A stretch of DNA of 57,528 nucleotides, taken from positions 1-57,528 of the forward strand of contig CAXTAK010000019.1 of NCBI GenBank assembly GCA_964242735.1, read 5' to 3'. The notes under the pieces were generated by a model. That model did not search any database. It was not told the DNA's origin and was given only the letters and a program-made list of their open reading frames with translations. Position numbers and translations under genes: made by a program. This DNA comes from CADCUY01 sp964242735. GTDB lineage: Bacteria; Actinomycetota; Actinomycetes; Actinomycetales; Quadrisphaeraceae. Positions 52,078 to 57,528 of the stretch are shown piece by piece; positions within the stretch are counted from its first letter, which is position 1; every line of letters starts with the position of its first letter.

Positions 52078-52611
52078 CTAGGTGCGGCTGATGCAGAGCA
52101 GGAACCGGACAGGCAGCCGTGGCACGACCACGGTGCGCGGCAGGAGCAGGAGCAGGAGCGGAGCGGACGCCCACACCGTCGCGGGCAGAGAGGTCCACGC
52201 CCGTGCCCTGGTCGCGGCAAGGGCCACCACGATGACCAGGACCGCGAGGCACCCGGCCAGCAGCGCAGCCTCGTGGCACCCACCGGCGCAGTCCTCGCCC
52301 CCTGTGCCGCCCGGTCCGTGGGGGGCGAGGTCACCCACCACCGCGGCCACCGCACCGGCCACTGCCTCGAGCCGGCCAGCGCCGTGGTCGTGCACCGCGG
52401 TGGCTGCCGGCGCGCCGGAGGCGGCCACCGCGCCGACCGCGCCGAGGTCGGGGGTGCCCAGGTGGTGGACGGGGGCGGGCGCGGCGCCGTGGTGACCCCC
52501 GCGGAGGGAGTGCATGCCCAGGACCCCCAGGGCCAGGAGCAGCACCGTCAGCAGCAGGAGGAACCGCCTCCACGGGGGCCTCCGCGCGGTCACCGCCGGG
52601 GAGGGGTGCAC
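52078..52611 (-). CDS. DUF6153 family membrane protein
   Basis: A 177-residue protein with an N-terminal membrane helix (RFLLLLTVLLLALGVLGMHS), a His-rich periplasmic-side segment (HSLRGGHHG), an Ala/Gly linker, a Cys pair (GGEDCAGGCHEAALLAGCLA) and a second membrane helix (LLAGCLAVLVIVVALAA), ending RFLLCISRT. DUF6153 genes are regularly next to DUF305 and copper proteins in actinomycetes; a role in copper handling is inferred only. GTG 52611 is chosen because GGAGG lies eight bases upstream; the longer ATG 52680 start has none. Confidence 0.82.
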   Translation of the reverse strand: MHPSPAVTARRPPWRRFLLLLTVLLLALGVLGMHSLRGGHHGAAPAPVHHLGTPDLGAVGAVAASGAPAATAVHDHGAGRLEAVAGAVAAVVGDLAPHGPGGTGGEDCAGGCHEAALLAGCLAVLVIVVALAATRARAWTSLPATVWASAPLLLLLLPRTVVVPRLPVRFLLCISRT

Positions 52612-52689
52612 GCGGACCTCCTCCACCCGGGGACTGGAGCCGAGCGCGCACCCAGGGCGCACACCCACCCGGAGGAGCATACGGATGGG

Positions 52690-53470
52690 CGTGCGGCGGG
52701 GTCAGCGACGCGCTGCCCACCGTCGCCCACCTTCCAGCAGCGGCACCCAGGCCTTCAGCGGGTCAGGGCGCGCACCCCGTGTCACGGCTCACAGCGGGCG
52801 TCGCCGGCGCACCCGCCCTGACCGGCGTCCTTGCGCAGCCACCTCAGGGCCTGCCCATCGGTCTCCAGTCCCCCGTGGTCCGCGGTGCCCACCCCCGCCG
52901 CCAGCGCCCCGGGGAGGACACGCCCCTGAGTGCGACGGGATCGACCAGCGCGTGCAGGAGCTGGAGGTGTCGATCACCCGGGATGTCGACACCCTCGACA
53001 GCGGCCACACCGTCCACCCGCCACTGCCTCGGCCTGGTCGCGGTCCCATCGGCACGACGGCGACCCCGCTGCGGACGGGCCTACCTCGTCAGGCTCAGCC
53101 CTCGTCGGTGGGTGGGGTGCGGGGAAGCGGTCCTGGTACCTCCTGCACGGAGTCGTCTCCTGCCCCGGTCATCCGCGCGATCGCACGGATGTGAGGGTCG
53201 GGTCGGTGATCAGCGTGCCGCGCACTTCGACAGCGGCGGATGGCCAGCGCGGTGGGCGTGGCCGGCCGCAGGCCGGTGACGACCTGCAGGGCCACCCGCG
53301 ACGCGCGCTCGCCCGCTCGAGATAGCTCGGGGGTGCGGTCTTCGTCACGGACAGGCCGCGCGCGGGAAGGATCCCTCGACGGAGTGCTTCAACACCCACG
53401 GTCACCCCCGCACGAGGAGGAGCCCCTCGAGGGCCTGCGCCGCTTCGAGCCTCTCGTGGACGCCTGGAGC
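52690..53470. other. Gene-poor decayed stretch
   Basis: No complete gene. On the minus strand VALQVVTGLRPATPTALAI followed, one frame over, by AAVEVRGTLITDPTLTSVRS and a stop at 53169 has coding-like third positions and reads like one protein with a frameshift. The LQVVTGLRPATPTALA part recalls Rv3235-type proteins, but weakly. On the plus strand ECDGIDQRVQELEVSITRDV (52925-52990) also has gene-like bias without a start. Both are probably remains of former genes. Confidence 0.3.
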
Positions 53471-53474
53471 GGGC

Positions 53475-53613
53475 GATCGGCTGCTCCCGACGACGGGCCA
53501 GCTCCACGGCGCGACGACGGAACTCCACGGGCTCGGCAGCGGGCATCGAACAGCCTCCTTCCCGAGACGATCATCGCCTCGGGCCAGGTGTCCGAGGAGC
53601 CGGAGCAGGCTCC
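53475..53613 (-). pseudogene. Left end of a second copy of the same IS3 element
   Basis: The terminal repeat at 53588-53613 (GTGTCCGAGGAGCC then GGAGCAGGCTCC, plus strand) matches the ends of the 3248-4511 element. The leader that follows (GAGGCGATGATCGTCTC and a GGAGG site) and the first codons of orfA (PVEFRRRAVELARRREQPI) are nearly identical; the two copies differ at residues 3 and 5. Similarity ends abruptly after about 25 codons at 53475. The orientation is opposite to the first copy, about 49 kb away. Confidence 0.88.
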
Positions 53614-53785
53614 GAGGTGCGCTGACCCCCTGACCCCGCCACCCCTTCCCGACACGGGGAATCGCCAGGTGCGCCTGTGATCTCCAGCGGTGAGCGGCGC
53701 GGTCCTCGCAGTGGTGGGCGGCGCGGTCAGGGGCTGCGCCGTCGAGCACCAGCCGACGGCTGCTGCGGTCCCCCCGTCAGGCGTC

Positions 53786-54460
53786 TCAGGCGGTGCGGGT
53801 ACCCGTCGGCTGCGCCAGCGGGGTGTCATCGAGGTGCTCACACAGGTCGACCAAGGAGTCGAAGACCCGCACCACTCCGGCCTCGCTCAGCTCCTCGCGC
53901 GAGAACCCGCCCGTCAGCACCCCCAGGGTCGGGATGCCCAGCTTCCCCGCGGCGATGGCGTCGTAGACGGAATCCCCGACCATCACTCCCCGGGCGCCCT
54001 CCACCCGCTTCAAGGCGGTCTGCACGATGTCGGGCTCGGGCTTGGACTTCTCCGCGTCGTCCGAGGTGGTGTAGGCGTCGGCGATCTCCTTGCCGCCGAC
54101 GAGCTCGAGGAACTGCTCGACGTGCTTGGTCTTGCCCGAGCTGGCGAGCACGAGGCGGAAGCCGCGGTCCTTCAGCTCCGTCAGCAGCTCGCGGGCGCCC
54201 TCGAACGGCTGGATCTCGTCGATGAGCTCGTCGAACTCCTCGACCCACGCCTCGCGCAGCGCGTCGCCGTGCTCGCGCTCGACGTCCTCCCCGCCGACGG
54301 AGGGCACGAAGGTGTCGCCACCCATGCCGATGCCGCGGTGGATGCGCCACAGCGGGCGGGTGATGTCGTAGCGGCGGAACGCCCGGTACCAGGCCAGGGC
54401 GTGCTGGTAGTTGGTGTCGACCAGGGTGCCGTCGACGTCGAGGATCGCGGTGTCAGCCAT
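53786..54460 (-). CDS. HAD-superfamily hydrolase (phosphatase-like)
   Basis: A 224-residue HAD phosphatase of the beta-phosphoglucomutase/phosphoglycolate-phosphatase shape. Motif I is ILDVDGTLVDTN (nucleophile first Asp), motif II LVLASSGKTKHVEQFL, the motif III Lys is in SDDAEKSKPEPDIVQ and motif IV is GVMVGDSVYDAIAAGKLGI. A helical cap lies between motifs I and II (residues about 18-90). Substrate unknown, a small sugar or organic phosphate. ATG 54460 start. A 13-bp palindrome lies 20 bp upstream. It stands between IS remnants but is itself intact. Confidence 0.93.
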   Translation of the reverse strand: MADTAILDVDGTLVDTNYQHALAWYRAFRRYDITRPLWRIHRGIGMGGDTFVPSVGGEDVEREHGDALREAWVEEFDELIDEIQPFEGARELLTELKDRGFRLVLASSGKTKHVEQFLELVGGKEIADAYTTSDDAEKSKPEPDIVQTALKRVEGARGVMVGDSVYDAIAAGKLGIPTLGVLTGGFSREELSEAGVVRVFDSLVDLCEHLDDTPLAQPTGTRTA

Positions 54461-54480
54461 GGACCAGCCCTACCCGGTGG

Positions 54481-54493
54481 GGTGATCATCACC
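54481..54493. promoter_or_regulatory. 13-bp palindrome upstream of the HAD gene
   Basis: GGTGATCATCACC is a perfect palindrome about 20 bp before the start codon, a possible operator in the promoter/leader of the HAD gene. Confidence 0.4.
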
Positions 54494-54554
54494 CGCCCGG
54501 AGGTCACACCGGTGGCCGTGGGTCCGCGCGACGGCGACGTCCCGATCGTCGCCG

Positions 54555-55160
54555 TCGGACGCAGCACCGATCTTCTCGGTCCTGGACGAGGAGCCCAGCA
54601 CTGGGCGCCAGCCCGGCCTCGCCGTCCACGACGACCTCGTCGAGCGGAACTCCACCGCGGCCTCGAACCTGCTGCGGCTGACCGACGTGACCGAGCACTG
54701 GACCGACCAGGGCCGGCTGCACCTGTGCGCGATCGAGGACGTGCACTCCAACCGGACCGTCGGCTGCTCCATCGACTCCTGGACGAAGGCATCCCCGGCT
54801 GTGGGGGCCCTGCGTGCCGCCTTGGCGCAGGTCACTGGCCGCCGCGGTGGTCCACGTCGACGGGGCAGCCGGTTCCGCTCCCGGGCCTCGGTGCGCGAGC
54901 TGCGCGCCGCCGGCCCGGCCGGGCCGATGGGCCGGGTCGGGGCGTGTGCGGAGAACGCCGCGATGGAGTCCCGCTTCGCTCTGCTGCACGAGAACGCCCT
55001 GGACCGCCGGCGCCGGATCACTCGGCAGGACCTGCGCTCGGCGATCGTCACCTGGATCGAGCGCACCCACCACCGGCGCCGTCGCCGACGACGCCTCGAC
55101 GGGTCCACCCCCGTCGGGCCCCGGACCGTCTACGGCCTCACCGGCCGCCTGACCCACCCA
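54555..55160 (+). pseudogene. IS3-family transposase OrfB remnant of a different subgroup
   Basis: Similarity starts within the protein: IFSVLDEEPSTGRQPG, LAVHDDLVERNST, LRLTDVTEHWTDQGRLHLC and AIEDVHSNRTVGCSIDS are the DDE domain of IS3 OrfB (family: PxVHDDLVxRxFTA...WLTDITEH). Near 54840 the frame is disturbed twice: VVHVDG, expected VHSDRGSQ, is one frame off, then GSRFRSRASVRELRAAG returns. GPMGRVGACAENAAMESRFA and AIVTWIERTHHRRRRRRRL complete it. No orfA or terminal repeats are found. From 55161 to 55350 there is only the promoter region of the Mn catalase gene. Confidence 0.8.
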
Positions 55161-55350
55161 CCCCGCGAGCCAGCGAGAGCGGGGGCAGTCGCACCAGCGG
55201 CACCCGGCGGTCAGTGACCACATCCATCGGCTCCAGCGGCACCGCCCAGGACCGCGCAGGCGGATCTGGGGGGGCCGAGCGAGCAGCGGCGGCTTAGCGT
55301 GGCAGTACGCCTGGGGGTGCCTCGGGCGCGCCTCCGAAAGGACGAGTCCC

Positions 55351-56238
55351 GTGTTCTTCCACAAGCAGGAGCTGCAGTACAAGGCCAGTCCCGCCAAGCC
55401 GGACGTGCTCCAGGCCCGTCGCATGCAGGAGCTCCTCGGCGGTCAGTACGGCGAGATCACCGTGGCGATGCAGTACATGTTCCAGGCGTGGAACACCCAC
55501 CTCCCCGGCAAGTACCGGGACCTGGTCTTCGGCATCGGTGCCGAGGAGGTCGGCCACGTCGAGATGCTCGCGGTGATGATCGCGCAGCTGCTCGAGAAGG
55601 CCCCGGTGGAGCAGTCCGAGGACGCCATCTCCAAGGACCCGACCGTCGCCGCGGTCATCGGGGGGATGGACATCCAGCACGCGATCGTCGCCGGCGCCGG
55701 GGCCCGTCCGGTCGACAGCATGGGCAACCCGTGGTCGGGGGCGTACGTCACCGCCAGCGGCAACCTGCTCGCCGACTTCTACGCCAACGCCGCCGCTGAG
55801 ATGCAGGGGCGCATCCAGGCCGCCCGGGTCTTCCACGCCACCGAGGACAAGGGGGTGCGCGACCTGCTCAGCTTCATGATCGCCCGCGACACCATGCACC
55901 AGAACCAGTGGCTGGCCGCCGCTGCGGAGCTGCGCGCCGAGGGCCACGAGGACCTGCCGACCCCGAGCAACTTCCCCGCCTCCTCGCAGGACAGCTCGGT
56001 GGCCTACCAGTACCAGAACTTCTCGGACGGCGAGCTCGCCAAGACCGGTTCCTGGGCCAACGGGCCGACCCCTGACGGCAAGGGGCAGTTCAGCTACACC
56101 GACGGCCCCCAGGACCACGGTGTGGTTCCCATCCCCCCGCCCACCGTCCCCGACCCGCGCCTGTACGGCACCTCCCCGGTGCCCAACGCCGTGGAGAAGG
56201 TCATGGGCAAGGTCAAGGACCTCCTCCCCGGCCAGTGA
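55351..56238 (+). CDS. Manganese catalase
   Basis: A 295-residue non-haem catalase that splits hydrogen peroxide at a dimanganese centre in a four-helix bundle. Ligands: Glu in GGQYGEITVAMQYMFQAWN, Glu and His in GIGAEEVGHVEMLAVMI, Glu in NAAAEMQGRIQAARVF and His in HATEDKGVRDLLSFMIARD/TMHQNQW. The C-terminal region (GPTPDGKGQFSYTDGPQDHG and on) is the standard extension of the actinobacterial enzyme. GTG 55351 (MFFHKQELQYKASP) is preceded by GAAAGGA nine bases upstream. Monocistronic. It and the SDR gene next door look like general stress genes. Confidence 0.96.
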   Translation: MFFHKQELQYKASPAKPDVLQARRMQELLGGQYGEITVAMQYMFQAWNTHLPGKYRDLVFGIGAEEVGHVEMLAVMIAQLLEKAPVEQSEDAISKDPTVAAVIGGMDIQHAIVAGAGARPVDSMGNPWSGAYVTASGNLLADFYANAAAEMQGRIQAARVFHATEDKGVRDLLSFMIARDTMHQNQWLAAAAELRAEGHEDLPTPSNFPASSQDSSVAYQYQNFSDGELAKTGSWANGPTPDGKGQFSYTDGPQDHGVVPIPPPTVPDPRLYGTSPVPNAVEKVMGKVKDLLPGQ

Positions 56239-56420
56239 CCCCACCCGCGGGTTCCTGGGCACCACCAAGACGTGTCCCGGTGGTGTCCAGGGACCGGCGC
56301 TGCCACCACGGGGGAGGAGGGCGGTCGACGTCAGGCAGCTCGCCGCCGCGGCGCACCCGGGCCGCGAGGGCGAACCCGGGTGCGAGCGAGGCTCCGACCG
56401 CGTGGAGCGGGGTCAGGTGC

Positions 56421-57314
56421 TCAGAAGGGCATGCCCCCGGTCACGGCGATGACCTCGGCGGTGATGTAGCTGGCCTCCTGGGAGGCGAGGAAGACGAACA
56501 CCGGGGCAAGCTCGGCCGGTTGTCCGACGCGCCCGAGGGGGGTGTCCTCCCCGAAGCTCGCGACGGTCTCCTCCGGCATGGTGGCGGGGATCAGCGGGGT
56601 CCAGATGGGTCCGGGGGCCACGGAGTTGACGCGGATGCCCTTCTCGGCCAGCGACTGGCCGAGCCCCTTGGTGAAGTTGACGATGCCGGCCTTGGTGGTG
56701 GCGTAGTCGAGCAGCTCGGGGGATGGGGAGGTCGCCTGGATCGAGCAGGTGTTGATGATGCTCGAGCCGGGCCGCAGGTGGGGCACGGCTCCCCTGCACA
56801 GCCAGAACATGGCGTAGAGGTTGGTCTTCATCACCCGGTCGAACTGCTCGGTGGTGATGTCGGTGATGCCGCCGGGCTGGGCCATCTGGTACGCGGCGTT
56901 GTTGACGAGGACGTCGAGGCCGCCGAGCTCGCGGACCGCGGTGTCGATCAGCGCCTGGCAGTTCTCCTCCTCGCGCAGGTCGGTCGCCACCGTCACGCAC
57001 GTGCGCCCCGCCTCCTGCACCAGGCGCCTGGTCTCCTGGGCGTCGGCTTCCTCTGCCTCGAGGTAGGCGATGCACACGTCGGCGCCCTCACGGGCGAAGG
57101 CGACCGCGACGGCCCGGCCGATGCCGGAGTCGCCGCCGGTGATGATCGCCCGCTTCCCCTTGAGGCGGTCGAAGCCCTGGTAGGTGGACTCCCCGTGGTC
57201 GGGTCGGGCGTCCATGTCGCTGGTCAGACCGGGGTGCTCGATCTCCTCGCCCTCGGTGTCGGGCTGTGAGTGCTGCTGCGTCGGGTCGTGCGGGGTCAGC
57301 TGGGTCTCGGTCAC
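56421..57314 (-). CDS. SDR oxidoreductase, general-stress (YhdG/YghA) type
   Basis: A 297-residue short-chain dehydrogenase with a 50-residue N-terminal extension (SDMDARPDHGESTYQGFDRL) as in general-stress SDRs. Cofactor motif AIITGGDSGIGRAVAVAFAR, NAG motif NNAAYQMAQPGGI, catalytic Ser in INTCSIQATSPSP, Tyr/Lys in LDYATTKAGIVNF, and PG motif RVNSVAPGPIWTPLIPAT. The C-terminal VFLASQEASYITAEVIAVTGG is canonical. GTG 57314 has GGAGG eight to nine bases upstream. Convergent with the Mn catalase across 182 bp. In other actinomycetes such genes are under stress sigma factors; no promoter was identified. Confidence 0.95.
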   Translation of the reverse strand: MTETQLTPHDPTQQHSQPDTEGEEIEHPGLTSDMDARPDHGESTYQGFDRLKGKRAIITGGDSGIGRAVAVAFAREGADVCIAYLEAEEADAQETRRLVQEAGRTCVTVATDLREEENCQALIDTAVRELGGLDVLVNNAAYQMAQPGGITDITTEQFDRVMKTNLYAMFWLCRGAVPHLRPGSSIINTCSIQATSPSPELLDYATTKAGIVNFTKGLGQSLAEKGIRVNSVAPGPIWTPLIPATMPEETVASFGEDTPLGRVGQPAELAPVFVFLASQEASYITAEVIAVTGGMPF

Positions 57315-57476
57315 CGTGGTCCTCCGTATCGACGTGGCGGGATCACCGGGGTGCTACCCGCTCCTCCCCGGCGGCACACCCGGCAGGTGTCGTCAGGTGA
57401 TCGGATGACGACACGGGGCAGGGGCGCCGTTCGCGCAGTGCTCGTGCGGTGTGCCGTAGGGCTGGGGGCTCCGGTC

Positions 57477-57528
57477 ATGCCCGTCGGGTGCGTGCTCGGT
57501 TGTGGTCGAGGATGGTCTGGGCGGGTAG
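57477..57528 (-). other. Possible C-terminal end of a gene running off the right edge
   Basis: The minus strand reads LPAQTILDHNRARTRRA and a stop at 57477, with moderately G/C-rich third positions. Too short to identify; from 57315 to 57476 I see only the upstream region of the SDR gene. Confidence 0.2.

Noticed and set aside
54555..55160. The plus-strand IS3 orfB remnant as the other half of the element whose left end is at 53.6 kb
   Set aside because: Orientation is wrong and the sequence belongs to a different IS3 subgroup from the copy at 3248-4511.

Overview
The window is high-GC DNA with very strong G/C bias at third codon positions, frequent GTG starts and short or overlapping gene junctions. 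This is typical of an Actinomycetes chromosome. A mycothiol-dependent nitroreductase, ANTAR and MmyB-type regulators, an EttA/SSB-like pair and a truncated haemoglobin agree with that. From memory, the central block keeps the gene content of Mycobacterium tuberculosis Rv2464c-Rv2478c: SSB-like, EttA, thioesterase, an Rv2474c-like protein, AglA, GlbO, PepN, Rv2466c, RpiB and Nei. Many other genes sit between these. Genus cannot be fixed from the sequence; a Kineosporia/Kineococcus-type actinomycete is only a guess.

Left end (1-5.6 kb): accessory and partly decayed. It holds an Ada-type domain remnant, a transposase scrap, an MmyB-type regulator facing two small SnoaL/NTF2-like genes, a 1264-bp IS3-family element with 26-bp terminal inverted repeats (orfA intact, orfB broken by a frameshift and an amber codon), and a tyrosine recombinase cut at its 5' end exactly at the IS border. 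The recombinase lies beside tRNA-Arg(TCT), the usual place for an integrated element.

Core (5.6-47.7 kb): mostly intact. In order: a GAF-ANTAR regulator; two translationally coupled dynamin-like membrane GTPases and an ankyrin protein; the SSB/EttA/thioesterase/AglA/GlbO block; two SDR genes; a lipoprotein; a large secreted subtilase; a prolyl oligopeptidase; MalQ; a sigma factor interrupted by an in-frame TGA with its membrane partner gene; PepN divergent from Rv2466c-like/RpiB/Nei; a SpoIIE-type phosphatase overlapping tail to tail with a GGDEF-EAL protein. Next comes a minus-strand sulfur operon (ABC ATPase, binding protein, permease, O-acetylhomoserine sulfhydrylase, CoA-binding protein). 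It is preceded by a good promoter and an S-box-type SAM riboswitch that no ORF scan would show. A UVR-motif protein, an EVE-like protein, a lipoprotein, a wrecked VapBC module and an MFS transporter follow.

Right end (47.7-57.5 kb): a graveyard with islands. Pieces of a histidine kinase, a LuxR-type response regulator and two ABC-2 permeases are spliced together by deletions and frameshifts. Then come a decayed F510_1955-type gene beside intact DUF305 and DUF6153 genes (a copper-locus signature), the left end of a second copy of the same IS in opposite orientation, a HAD phosphatase, another degenerate IS3 orfB, an Mn catalase and an SDR dehydrogenase. The main themes are the SAM-controlled sulfur operon, the dynamin pair, and an unusual number of freshly broken genes near IS copies.
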